21,898 bases of DNA from Bacteroidales bacterium UBA3824. GTDB taxonomy: Bacteria; Bacteroidota; Bacteroidia; Bacteroidales; UBA3824. The stretch covers positions 1 through 21,898 of the forward strand of contig DGIK01000228.1 of the NCBI GenBank assembly GCA_002393195.1. Reading direction: 5' to 3'. The first letter of the stretch is position 1, and every line of letters begins with the position of its first letter. Shown one piece after another: positions 1 to 8,015 of this stretch. A program made the position numbers and the translations under genes. The notes below the pieces were generated by a model. It was not told the DNA's origin. It saw only the letters and a program-made list of their open reading frames with translations, and made no database searches.

Positions 1-1449
1 CGTATCGTCAACGAGCCTACCGCAGCGGCTCTCGCTTACGGTCTCGACAAGGGCGGCAAAGATATGAAAATCGCCGTATTCGACCTCGGCGGTGGTACAT
101 TCGATATTTCAATCCTCGAACTCGGCGACGGCATCTTTGAGGTGAAATCTACCAACGGCGATACGCACCTCGGCGGCGACGACTTCGACCACAAGATTAT
201 CGACTTCCTCGCCGACCAGTTCCAGAACGAAAACGGCGTTGACCTCCGCAAAGACCCGATGGCTTTGCAGCGTCTCAAAGAGGCTGCCGAAAAGGCAAAA
301 ATCGAACTTTCGTCTTCGGCTTCCACGGAAATCAACCTTCCGTACATCATGCCCGTCAACGGTGTGCCGAAGCATTTGGTAACAACCTTGACCCGTGCAA
401 AATTTGAGGCAATTTGCGACGACCTCATCAAGGCTTGCATCGCTCCCTGCCGTCAGGCTCTCTCCGACGCCGGACTCAGCGCAAGCGACATCGACGAGGT
501 AATTTTGGTAGGCGGTTCGAGCCGTATCCCGGCTGTTCAGGCCGAGGTAGAGCAATTCTTTGGCAAGAAACCTTCCAAGGGCGTCAACCCCGACGAGGTA
601 GTGGCAGTAGGCGCGTCCATCCAGGGCGGCGTATTGACCGGCGATGTCAAGGATGTGGTATTGCTCGACGTTACTCCGCTTTCGCTCGGCATCGAGACCA
701 TGGGCGGCGTGATGACCAAACTCATCGAAGCCAACACCACCATCCCCTGCAAGAAGACCGAGACCTTCACCACCGCCGTTGACAACCAGCCCTCTGTGGA
801 AATCCACGTACTCCAGGGCGAGCGTTCTATGGCAAAGGACAACAAGACCCTCGGCAAATTCCACCTCGACGGTTTGCCACCGGCACCGAGGAACGTTCCG
901 CAAATCGAAGTTACATTCGACATCGACGCCAACGGCATCCTCAATGTTTCGGCTAAGGACAAGGCAACCGGCAAGAGCCAAAACATCCGCATCGAGGCTT
1001 CTTCGGGTCTCTCCGAGGCAGAAATCGAGCGTATGAAAAACGAGGCCAAGGCCAACGAAGCCGCCGACAAGGCTGAGAAGGAGCGCATCGAGAAAATCAA
1101 CCAGGCCGACTCGTTGATTTTCCAGACCGAGAAAGCTCTCAAAGAGTACGGCGACAAGATTCCCGCCGAGAAGAAGGCTCCCATCGAGGCCGCCCTCAAT
1201 AAGCTCAAAGAGGCTCACAAATCCGGCGACCTCTCCGCAATCGACGCCGCTTCCGCCGAGCTCAACACAGTATTCCAGGCCGCAAGCCAGGAGATGTACA
1301 ACGCCGGCGCAGGTCAGGCTCAGCAAGGTCCTCAAGGCCCGCAGGCTGGTCCTCAAGGCGGCGCATCGTCTAACAGCGGTTCTTCGTCGTCTTCGACGAC
1401 TGGCAATGGCGACAATGTAACCGATGTGGATTATGAAGAGGTGAAATAA
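1..1449 (+). CDS. dnaK: Molecular chaperone DnaK (Hsp70), 3' part
   Basis: Hsp70 chaperone that binds and releases unfolded cytosolic proteins in an ATP cycle with DnaJ and GrpE. The reading frame is open from base 1, so the gene is cut by the window edge; about the first 150-180 residues of the nucleotide-binding domain are missing. The visible part begins in the conserved [17 protein letters not shown] segment, followed by the phosphate-2 loop [13 protein letters not shown]. Next come the adenosine motif [13 protein letters not shown], the interdomain linker [16 protein letters not shown], the beta-sandwich substrate-binding domain ([26 protein letters not shown]) and the helical lid. It ends in a Gly/Gln/Ser-rich tail closing with VDYEEVK, a normal DnaK C-terminus. 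GC-rich codon use matches the other native genes. A strong terminator follows directly. Identity is certain; only the 5' end is unseen. Confidence 0.98.
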   Translation, partial: RIVNEPTAAALAYGLDKGGKDMKIAVFDLGGGTFDISILELGDGIFEVKSTNGDTHLGGDDFDHKIIDFLADQFQNENGVDLRKDPMALQRLKEAAEKAKIELSSSASTEINLPYIMPVNGVPKHLVTTLTRAKFEAICDDLIKACIAPCRQALSDAGLSASDIDEVILVGGSSRIPAVQAEVEQFFGKKPSKGVNPDEVVAVGASIQGGVLTGDVKDVVLLDVTPLSLGIETMGGVMTKLIEANTTIPCKKTETFTTAVDNQPSVEIHVLQGERSMAKDNKTLGKFHLDGLPPAPRNVPQIEVTFDIDANGILNVSAKDKATGKSQNIRIEASSGLSEAEIERMKNEAKANEAADKAEKERIEKINQADSLIFQTEKALKEYGDKIPAEKKAPIEAALNKLKEAHKSGDLSAIDAASAELNTVFQAASQEMYNAGAGQAQQGPQGPQAGPQGGASSNSGSSSSSTTGNGDNVTDVDYEEVK

Positions 1450-1470
1450 GATAATTTGATTCAATAACTT

Positions 1471-1513
1471 AAAACCTCCGCGTGATGTGGAATGCATGGC
1501 GCGGAGGTTTTTT
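1471..1513 (+). terminator. Rho-independent terminator of dnaK
   Basis: A perfect 12-bp stem (AAAACCTCCGCG at 1471-1482 pairing with CGCGGAGGTTTT at 1500-1511) encloses a 17-base loop and runs into a T tract ending at 1513. It lies 21 bases after the dnaK stop and only 14 bases before the first plausible gajA start. Confidence 0.9.
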
Positions 1514-1527
1514 CTAAAATTATAACA

Positions 1528-3441
1528 ATGTATCTAAGCAAACTGTGTATAAAAAATTTTCGAGGTATTCAAAAGTTAATATTAGACTTTAATAAAAAGT
1601 TGAACGTGATCATCGGTGCAAACGGACAGATGAAATCATCAGTTATTGATGCAATCAGATTATTTTATTCATGGGGTGAACCTTACAAGGATTTGGAAAT
1701 AACGAAAGATGATTTTTATGTTGACCTTTCCGATAGAAGCCATCCAAACACATCTTCAAAGATAGATATTGTGTATATTTTTGAAGACTTAACCCCAAAA
1801 CAACAAGGGGCATACTATCTTTATTTAGAAAAAAAAGACGATGGCACACTTTGGGCAAGGGTGCATTTATGTTACGAACTAATAGAAAATGGTCGGATTC
1901 GTCCAACTGCGTTTATAGGCAAAGAAGATAATAAGCAGCGAATAGATTGGGATACAATTCATTATTTCAAACATTATTATCTGGGTGCACTCAGAGATAG
2001 CACAAAAGATTTAATGAGTACAAGGAATAATTTACTTGGTAAGGTTATAAAGAGAAAAATTGACAAATTACAAACAGAAAATGAGATTAAACAAATTATC
2101 AAAGATGCTAATAATAATTTGTTAAACCGGAATGAAGTTACTGATACAAAAATAGGAATTAATAAAAATTTGGAAAAAATAAACAAGGATTGCTTAAACA
2201 ACGTAAATTTACATATAGAACAAAGCAGACTTGAATATATAGTTAATGCAATTAAGCCTTTTCTTCCTTTCGTTGAAAACGATAACGATAGTGATGGTTT
2301 TATGCTAACACAAAATAGTTTGGGCTATAATAATTTGATTTATATCGCCACTGTACTGAGCGATATTAAAGATTGCCACCAGGAAGATGATGTTAGCATA
2401 TATACACTCTTGATTGAAGAGCCAGAGGCTCATTTGCATCCACAATTGCAAGTGAACCTTTACAATTTTCTCAAAAGTGCAGATGATAATATAAATAGTC
2501 AAACGTTTATTACAACCCACTCACCTACACTGACTTCTAAAATTCCATTGGAAAACCTTATTCTATTGAAAGAGAACAAGGCATTAAGGGTTGGTGATTG
2601 TTTCAAAGAGAGAGAACCCGAAAATATAATACGAGATGTAAAGAACACCAAAACATTGACAAATAAAGATGTGCAAGATTATCGCAATATGATTGCGAGA
2701 TATTTTGATGTTACACGCTCTCAATTATTATTCTCATCAGGTTGTCTTTTTATTGAAGGCATTTCTGAGTGTCAATTGGTTGAAACATTCTCATGTATTA
2801 TGGGCAAATCTTTGACTGAACATCAAATAGAAATAGTTGATACTGATGGAACAGCATTTTATCAGTTTATGATGTTATTCAATTCATCCAACGAAAGCAA
2901 AAGATTGCCTATAAAAGCCGCGTTTGTAACTGATGAAGACCAATTTACAGACTCCAAGAATAAGGAGTATAAATTGACAAACCTTGTAGAAAACGACTAT
3001 GCACAATTATCTGTTCTACGTAATGGTATTAATAATGGAGAAAAAAATGGACGCATAAATAATATGCTTTCAATGTCCAATAATCAACCCAATGTGAAAG
3101 TTTTTTCTGGTACAAAAACATTAGAATATCAAATATGTAAAGCAAATGTCTCTAATTACAAATCTACAACACAAGCCACTTGGTTGTTTGAATTAATTGG
3201 AAATGATCATCCAGAGGAAATCAAGGAAGTAAAAGCATATTTTGATAAAATAGGAAGTGATGAATTATCAGAAGAACAACAACAAAATGTTGCTTTATTG
3301 CTATGGAAATGCCTGCCAGGAAAAGCAGGTTTTGCACAGAGATTAGATGCTTTTCTCGCAGAAAAACTAAGTGGCGAAAGCGAAGTTAATTTTACTGTAC
3401 CTCAGTATATACAGGACGCTATTAATCATTTAATTGCATAA
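1528..3441 (+). CDS. gajA: Gabija nuclease GajA, OLD-family ATPase with TOPRIM domain
   Basis: Anti-phage endonuclease of the Gabija system: an ABC-type ATPase domain fused to a TOPRIM nuclease that nicks DNA and assembles with GajB. The 637 residues run as follows. ATPase N-terminus MYLSKLCIKNFRGIQ; Walker A region GANGQMKS (30-37); signature-like SLGYNNLIY (264-272); Walker B LLIEEPEAHLHP (294-305); H-loop TTHSP with His331. The TOPRIM domain has LFIEGISE (Glu410), DTDG (438-441) and TDED (468-471). An upstream ATG at 1492 is in frame but lies inside the dnaK terminator, so 1528 is chosen. The second Walker A Gly is Met35, which is unusual. The gene is AT-rich and ends 1 base before gajB. 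The adjacent UvrD-like helicase makes this an OLD class 2 protein. It is somewhat longer than the well-studied Bacillus GajA (about 580 residues). Confidence 0.87.
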   Translation: MYLSKLCIKNFRGIQKLILDFNKKLNVIIGANGQMKSSVIDAIRLFYSWGEPYKDLEITKDDFYVDLSDRSHPNTSSKIDIVYIFEDLTPKQQGAYYLYLEKKDDGTLWARVHLCYELIENGRIRPTAFIGKEDNKQRIDWDTIHYFKHYYLGALRDSTKDLMSTRNNLLGKVIKRKIDKLQTENEIKQIIKDANNNLLNRNEVTDTKIGINKNLEKINKDCLNNVNLHIEQSRLEYIVNAIKPFLPFVENDNDSDGFMLTQNSLGYNNLIYIATVLSDIKDCHQEDDVSIYTLLIEEPEAHLHPQLQVNLYNFLKSADDNINSQTFITTHSPTLTSKIPLENLILLKENKALRVGDCFKEREPENIIRDVKNTKTLTNKDVQDYRNMIARYFDVTRSQLLFSSGCLFIEGISECQLVETFSCIMGKSLTEHQIEIVDTDGTAFYQFMMLFNSSNESKRLPIKAAFVTDEDQFTDSKNKEYKLTNLVENDYAQLSVLRNGINNGEKNGRINNMLSMSNNQPNVKVFSGTKTLEYQICKANVSNYKSTTQATWLFELIGNDHPEEIKEVKAYFDKIGSDELSEEQQQNVALLLWKCLPGKAGFAQRLDAFLAEKLSGESEVNFTVPQYIQDAINHLIA

Positions 3442-3442
3442 A

Positions 3443-5266
3443 ATGGAATACGAAATTACACCACAAAGACAACAATATTTGGATGCCAGAGGCTATATAA
3501 TACTTACTGCATGTCCCGGTAGTGGCAAAACAACAAGTATTGTGAAAAAACTTTATTCTATTTCACAATATTGTAGCGAAAAATATGGGAAATACGCAGG
3601 TTATGCATGTCTCTCATTTACAAATAAAGCCTGCGATGAACTAAAAGACAGATACTATGATATGCATAAGGAAAACTTGTTGTCTCCCAACATAGTATCA
3701 ACGATAGATAGTTTTGTAATGCAATATATCGTGCTTCCATTTTGGTATTTGTGCAAGGAATGTGGTGCAAGGCCTATTGTAATCAATGATGGGGAATCTT
3801 TGAATAACATATATTATAATAGAAGTACCAATAAAAATGGAGAAGAGGAAGTGTATCTTACTAGGGTATTGAGTAAACATGCAAAATTGTTTCATACATT
3901 TGAACCAGCGAAAATAGAACGAAGGCAACATTTTTACACATGGAATAATAATGCAATACAAGATGAAAATATAAAACAATATTGTGAGGACTCTTTTTTA
4001 TATCGACTCAAAAAAGGGTTTATCACAAGCAGTGACGCAATGTGGATTGCTTGCGAAATACTACGCAAACATAATGATATTGCCTGTGCCTTAGTATATA
4101 AATTTCCCTACTTAATAGTTGATGAAGCACAAGATAGTTCGGAAATGCAGTTTTATTTTTTTTCTTTGCTGATGAATTCGGGACTTGAAAATTTAGAGTA
4201 TGTTGGGGACGTTTGTCAAGCAATATATAGTTACAGAAATGCGCATCCCGAATATTTACAAGAATTAATGACAAATGAGCAATGGAATCATTTGGTATTT
4301 ACAGAATGTAGAAGATCAAATCAGCGTATCATTAACTTATATAGCAAACTAAAACCAAGTAGTATTCCGTCAATAATTGCGCATAATGTTGAGGACAAAA
4401 ACATTCCGATATTAGTATATCTATACGACGAACATAACAAACGCGATATTATAAGACATTTTCATAAAATATGTAATGAACATAATTTAACCGAAAGGAA
4501 AATACTTGCAAGGGGACGTACTTTATGTAAAACACTATCCGGAATAAAGGATACAAAGTTTAAATATTGGATGTCACCATTTCCGTATTTAATTATTGAT
4601 GCAAAATTCGCTTTTGAGAATGATGACATGAACGATGCCTTTCGTAAAATACGAGTAGTATATGGAGAACTAAAATATCCAATTGACATTAATGCAAGAA
4701 AAGAATTTCTGCAATCCATTGAACATGATGCGGATTTTAATGCACGTATATATTCATTACTTCAAACTATACCTTCGTTCTCACTTACGTTTCGCGAATG
4801 GACATCACAAATGTCAACACTTCTAAAAGATTTTTGTGAGTTGCAAGATATTCCTGATTTACATCCTCGGAAGAAGGGTATAGATGGAATCAACATCAAT
4901 GATTTAAAAGAATTAACAGTGGAACAATTTTATTTGTCAAATGATGAAAAAAGCGAATACTTTGACAATATTAATACAATCCATTCTGTCAAGGGCGCAA
5001 CATTGGATGGTGTACTCTTGTTTTTATCAGAAAATAGTCAAGCACAAAACATTTCTTTAAATGATTTTCCAAATAATCCAATAGACATAATGACAGAAAA
5101 ACAATGTATGATATATGTTGCTTGCTCACGTGCTACACAATTTTTGGCTTTAGCAGTGCCAAGTACCATATGTGAAGATAAAATAGCAGCAGCGTTGAGT
5201 TGTGTTGCATACAAATTGATAAAAATTAATTTACAAACAGAATTGGCTTTCAATGAAGAAGTTTAA
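3443..5266 (+). CDS. gajB: Gabija helicase-like protein GajB (UvrD/PcrA superfamily 1)
   Basis: UvrD-like ATPase partner of GajA; in studied Gabija systems GajB senses DNA ends or single strands and activates GajA. All superfamily 1 motifs are visible in the 607 residues. Q motif ITPQRQQYL; Walker A TACPGSGKTT (22-31); Ia LSFTNKA (57-63); Ib STIDSF; Walker B LIVDEAQD (224-231); III YVGDVCQAIYSYR (253-265); IV ECRRS (288-292); V IHSVKGAT (513-520); VI YVACSRA (558-564). The ATG at 3443 follows the gajA stop by one base, so translational coupling is likely. An in-frame TTG at 3434 would overlap gajA and is less likely. It is longer than Bacillus GajB (about 500 residues), with extra sequence between motifs Ib and II and before motif V. 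AT-rich like gajA. Confidence 0.88.
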   Translation: MEYEITPQRQQYLDARGYIILTACPGSGKTTSIVKKLYSISQYCSEKYGKYAGYACLSFTNKACDELKDRYYDMHKENLLSPNIVSTIDSFVMQYIVLPFWYLCKECGARPIVINDGESLNNIYYNRSTNKNGEEEVYLTRVLSKHAKLFHTFEPAKIERRQHFYTWNNNAIQDENIKQYCEDSFLYRLKKGFITSSDAMWIACEILRKHNDIACALVYKFPYLIVDEAQDSSEMQFYFFSLLMNSGLENLEYVGDVCQAIYSYRNAHPEYLQELMTNEQWNHLVFTECRRSNQRIINLYSKLKPSSIPSIIAHNVEDKNIPILVYLYDEHNKRDIIRHFHKICNEHNLTERKILARGRTLCKTLSGIKDTKFKYWMSPFPYLIIDAKFAFENDDMNDAFRKIRVVYGELKYPIDINARKEFLQSIEHDADFNARIYSLLQTIPSFSLTFREWTSQMSTLLKDFCELQDIPDLHPRKKGIDGININDLKELTVEQFYLSNDEKSEYFDNINTIHSVKGATLDGVLLFLSENSQAQNISLNDFPNNPIDIMTEKQCMIYVACSRATQFLALAVPSTICEDKIAAALSCVAYKLIKINLQTELAFNEEV

Positions 5267-5309
5267 CATTTTTTTGATAAAACAACAAAAGTATATATAT
5301 GTTTTTTTA

Positions 5310-5317
5310 TATATTTG
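5310..5317 (+). promoter_or_regulatory. Possible -7 box before the GIY-YIG gene
   Basis: TATATTTG fits the Bacteroidota -7 consensus TAnnTTTG and lies 34 bases before the chosen start at 5352. No TTTG occurs at the expected 19-21 base spacing upstream; the nearest, 5273-5276, is 33 bases away. The region is so AT-rich that a chance match is quite possible. If real, the third gene can be transcribed apart from gajAB. Confidence 0.3.
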
Positions 5318-5351
5318 CATAATTAAATTGAAACGGTTTAATAGCATTACA

Positions 5352-6005
5352 ATGACAAACAAACCACAAGAACAAGGAATCGTATATGTCTTGACAAATC
5401 CGTGCATGCCGGGTATTGTCAAAATTGGTATGACAGAACGCAGCGAGATGGACACAAGGCTTAGAGAATTATATACCACAGGCGTTCCTTTGCCATTTGA
5501 GTGTAAATTTGCATGCAAAGTGAAGAAGTCAGAATGTGGCAAGATAGAGAAAGCACTTCATACCGCATTTGCACCGCAACGTGTAAATGCCAACCGTGAG
5601 TTTTTTCGCATCAATCCAGGCCAAGCAATTGCAATTCTTGAACTTTTTCAACATGAAGTTATCACCGAGGAAGTTTCGCAAGAAATTGAAAATGACTTGA
5701 CGCCAGAAGACAAGGCTGCACAAGAAAAATCAAAAACCAAACGCCCTCCAATTAACTTTTTTGATATGGGTATGCACGAAGGCGACATACTCGTTTTTAA
5801 ACCAGACGAAAGTATCACTTGTTCTGTCGTTGACAAAAAACATGTTCTCTATCAAGGAAATGTTACATCCTTAACACCTGTTACGACCCAACTATTGGGC
5901 AAGGCATATTCAGTGCAGCCTACTCCGTTTTGGAAACTTAAAGAAGGAGGCAAGGATCTCATTGAGATATATGACGAAACATATCCAATGGAAGAAACTG
6001 ACTAA
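5352..6005 (+). CDS. GIY-YIG/T5orf172-type nuclease domain with RAMA-like C-terminal domain
   Basis: A protein of 217 residues, probably a DNA-acting nuclease or DNA-binding protein. Residues 9-100 look like the T5orf172/MUG113 branch of the GIY-YIG superfamily. They show GIVYVL (GIY-like strand), IVKIGMTER (21-30, the KIG-T motif), a following Arg37, E67/H70 in EKALHTAF, and NREFF (81-85, candidate metal-binding Glu83). Residues 101-133 are a charged linker. Residues 134-212 (NFFDMGMHEGDILVF, then LYQGNVTSLTP, FWKL, LIEIYDETY) resemble the RAMA domain found beside restriction and adenine-methylase domains, where it is thought to read modified DNA; this assignment is from memory of the pattern. 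The frame opens further upstream at 5253, but those residues are low-complexity (Lys/Ile/Tyr) and overlap gajB, so 5352 is preferred. It follows gajB by 85 bases in the same AT-rich block and may be a Gabija accessory gene. Confidence 0.72.
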   Translation: MTNKPQEQGIVYVLTNPCMPGIVKIGMTERSEMDTRLRELYTTGVPLPFECKFACKVKKSECGKIEKALHTAFAPQRVNANREFFRINPGQAIAILELFQHEVITEEVSQEIENDLTPEDKAAQEKSKTKRPPINFFDMGMHEGDILVFKPDESITCSVVDKKHVLYQGNVTSLTPVTTQLLGKAYSVQPTPFWKLKEGGKDLIEIYDETYPMEETD

Positions 6006-6010
6006 TAAAT

Positions 6011-6094
6011 TTAGGACGTAACTTGTTCCCAATCAAATATTTCAAAGTCTTCCTGCATTCTACGTACTACAGAACTGTTTCGGCTGTCATCCAT
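6011..6094 (-). other. Short open frame or gene remnant between the GIY-YIG gene and the next gene
   Basis: On the minus strand an ATG at 6094 opens a 27-codon frame (MDDSRNSSVVRRMQEDFEIF, then seven further residues ending VTS). The composition is strikingly protein-like and acidic for a 140-base spacer. The frame stays open upstream for about 11 more codons without a start. It could be the 3' remnant of a gene cut away when the neighbouring block arrived, or a small protein. No family is recognised and it may be chance. Confidence 0.25.
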
Positions 6095-6146
6095 TCGTAA
6101 CAGAGATAATTTACAAACATTCAGACATCATAAACACAGCAAACCT

Positions 6147-6887
6147 ATGACAACATCTACACCTCGTCCCCCACTCAAAGAGCGTTCCCCGTGGCTTTGG
6201 GGTTGCCAAACGGTATTTCTGTCGTTTGTTGCACTTTGTTTGCTGATAATAATCGTGAACATTTTGTGTAAGAAATTTGACGGATTTCGGATGTACCACA
6301 GAGAAGTAGAGATTGTGCCATACGTGGAAACTTACATAGGAGGCTCAGACGATACTCTGCAAGGCTATTACCACCTCTATTGCTACCGCAAAGCCATAGA
6401 TATAGAAAAACACAACCTGAAAAAGATATTAAAGTTTTTTCAGGACACTACAATAAAGAAAACAGTATTAGATGGTACAGTGGAACTGCACAAGCATATA
6501 ACTGATTATAATAGGGAGTCCAATATTTTTTGGTTTGAAACCAGGGATTACTATGAAGCGTCGTATATCGATAGCGACCCAACGTATTTTGCCTCGTTCT
6601 CCACTTTTGCAGAACCACATGATGGTAGTTTCCCGAGATGGACGACAGATTTCACAAGGGAAACGGTTGGCAATGATTTCATAATCTCGTTTCCATACGA
6701 TGTATTCAATGTTCAAGTCTGGCAGAAATTTATTGACATCAAAGACCACGACCAATGGCATGGCAGAAAGGACACTATCGACCGTGTTTATAAACTGAAG
6801 AACCCTCGTACCGATTCGATAGAATGTATCATCGAAACCAAAAGATTTCCAGACAATCAAATCGGATTCAGGATGGAAATATTTTGA
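6147..6887 (+). CDS. Hypothetical protein with one N-terminal membrane segment
   Basis: Not recognised as a known family. The 246 residues begin with a short Pro-rich, basic cytoplasmic tail (MTTSTPRPPLKERSPWLWG). One hydrophobic segment follows at about residues 20-41 (VFLSFVALCLLIIIVNIL). The rest is a polar, aromatic-rich domain of about 200 residues, probably outside the inner membrane. There is no cleavable signal peptidase site or lipobox, so the segment is more likely an anchor. Base composition is intermediate between the AT-rich Gabija block and the native genes. The next gene's promoter overlaps its stop codon, so it is transcribed separately from the lipoprotein downstream. The ATG at 6147 is the first in frame after the spacer. 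Function unknown. Confidence 0.7.
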   Translation: MTTSTPRPPLKERSPWLWGCQTVFLSFVALCLLIIIVNILCKKFDGFRMYHREVEIVPYVETYIGGSDDTLQGYYHLYCYRKAIDIEKHNLKKILKFFQDTTIKKTVLDGTVELHKHITDYNRESNIFWFETRDYYEASYIDSDPTYFASFSTFAEPHDGSFPRWTTDFTRETVGNDFIISFPYDVFNVQVWQKFIDIKDHDQWHGRKDTIDRVYKLKNPRTDSIECIIETKRFPDNQIGFRMEIF

Positions 6888-6913
6888 GGATATTGAAAAA
6901 TTTCATACATTTG
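6883..6913 (+). promoter_or_regulatory. Bacteroidota-type promoter of the LD-carboxypeptidase gene
   Basis: TTTG (6883-6886), a 19-base spacer and TACATTTG (6906-6913) match the TTTG-N19-21-TAnnTTTG consensus exactly. The -33 element overlaps the stop codon of the preceding gene. The start codon lies 22 bases after the -7 box. Confidence 0.75.
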
Positions 6914-6935
6914 CCGCGTTATAATTCAAAAAACA

Positions 6936-7994
6936 ATGAAAAAAATCATAATTACGGCGGCAATGGCATCCGCCCTCGCCCTATCTTCCTGCCACAAGGA
7001 GGAGATTGTCAACGAGATTGTACAGGTGGACACCACAATCGTCAACGTTACAGAATATAAACCCTCTTTCATCATCCAAGACTTCGAGCCGATAACATCT
7101 ACCGTACTGCCCGTGGCTCTGCATGAGGGCGACAAGGTGGCGATATGCGCTCCAAGCAACGCCACAAGCGACGAGGACATCCGCGACGGTATCAACACAT
7201 TGAAATCTTGGGGATTGGAAGTAGTTGAGGCTAAGAATCTTACACTGAGTTACAGCCGATACTCCGGCACATTGGACGAGCGAGTAACAGCATTGCAAGA
7301 TATGCTCGACGACGACGAAATCCGCGCTATCTTCATGACGCGTGGCGGATATGGCGCGGCGCAACTCTTGCCCTGCCTCGATTGGAGCAAAATGAAACAA
7401 GCTCCTAAATGGATTATTGGCTACAGCGACATCACCGCGCTGCACATTGCAGTCAACAATATGGGCATTGCGTCGATGCACGGCCCTATGATGCGCGGAT
7501 TCAACAAGGATGCTGCAAGCGTCAACGCCCTCAAGACGTTGCTCTTTGGCGGCAAGGCAGACATCGAAATCCCCTACAACGACGATTGCGTGAAAGGCAC
7601 GGCGACGGGGCGCATCGTGGGCGGCAACTTGTCGTTGATATATGCGATGAGCGGCACGGCGTTCGATGTCAATCCCATTGACGCAATCCTTTTCATCGAG
7701 GACACCGGCGAGGCCAATTATTCGGTGGACCGTATGCTCTTGAACCTCCAACAATCGGGCAAATTGGAGTTGCTCAAAGGCGTTATCGTGGGCGAATTTA
7801 GCGGCGGTTCGCAGGGCAGCGATTTGCCTCTAAATCAGATAATACACAAATATTTGGACCCGCTTGGCATACCTGTAGTATATGGCGTACAATCAGGACA
7901 CGACACCGTGAACCTCCCGATAATCCTCGGTAACGAAGCCACAATCACTGTAGATGACAAGACCGCTAAAATCACTTTTTCGGGTTTCGAATAG
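6936..7994 (+). CDS. LD-carboxypeptidase / MccF-like S66 family lipoprotein
   Basis: Serine peptidase of family S66, which includes LdcA (murein tetrapeptide LD-carboxypeptidase, peptidoglycan recycling) and MccF (microcin C immunity). The 352 residues start with a lipoprotein signal peptide: MKKIIITAAMASALALSSC, lipobox LSSC with Cys19. The catalytic domain follows from about residue 58. The nucleophile is Ser164 in IIGYSDIT, and the other triad members are Glu255 in LFIEDTGE and His322 in VQSGHDTVNLP. MTRGGYGAAQLLP (134-146) is the typical N-terminal domain motif. Length is family-typical plus the roughly 55-residue lipoprotein linker. A consensus promoter precedes it. Predicted membrane attachment differs from cytosolic E. 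coli LdcA, which suggests action on periplasmic murein peptides or imported peptide antibiotics. The exact substrate cannot be told from sequence. Confidence 0.9.
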   Translation: MKKIIITAAMASALALSSCHKEEIVNEIVQVDTTIVNVTEYKPSFIIQDFEPITSTVLPVALHEGDKVAICAPSNATSDEDIRDGINTLKSWGLEVVEAKNLTLSYSRYSGTLDERVTALQDMLDDDEIRAIFMTRGGYGAAQLLPCLDWSKMKQAPKWIIGYSDITALHIAVNNMGIASMHGPMMRGFNKDAASVNALKTLLFGGKADIEIPYNDDCVKGTATGRIVGGNLSLIYAMSGTAFDVNPIDAILFIEDTGEANYSVDRMLLNLQQSGKLELLKGVIVGEFSGGSQGSDLPLNQIIHKYLDPLGIPVVYGVQSGHDTVNLPIILGNEATITVDDKTAKITFSGFE

Positions 7995-8015
7995 TAATAA
8001 TTAAATTGTCAATTG

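Noticed and set aside
109..1497. A 462-codon open frame on the minus strand across dnaK
   Set aside because: It lies antisense to an unmistakable dnaK. Long reverse frames are common in GC-rich, biased-codon genes, and the product has no recognisable domain.
1492..1527. An upstream in-frame ATG extending gajA by 12 codons
   Set aside because: It falls in the loop and stem of the dnaK terminator; homologues begin at the MYLSKLCIKNFRG-like strand.
1448..6112. Shared AGATAATTT words at about 1449 and 6105 as possible insertion-site direct repeats
   Set aside because: Nine AT-rich bases could easily match by chance, no longer repeat or integrase was found, and the second copy is not exactly at a gene junction.
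7995..8015. TTGTCAATTGTCAA between the convergent LD-carboxypeptidase and barrel genes as a terminator
   Set aside because: It is a tandem repeat of seven bases rather than a hairpin with a T tract; too short to support the call.
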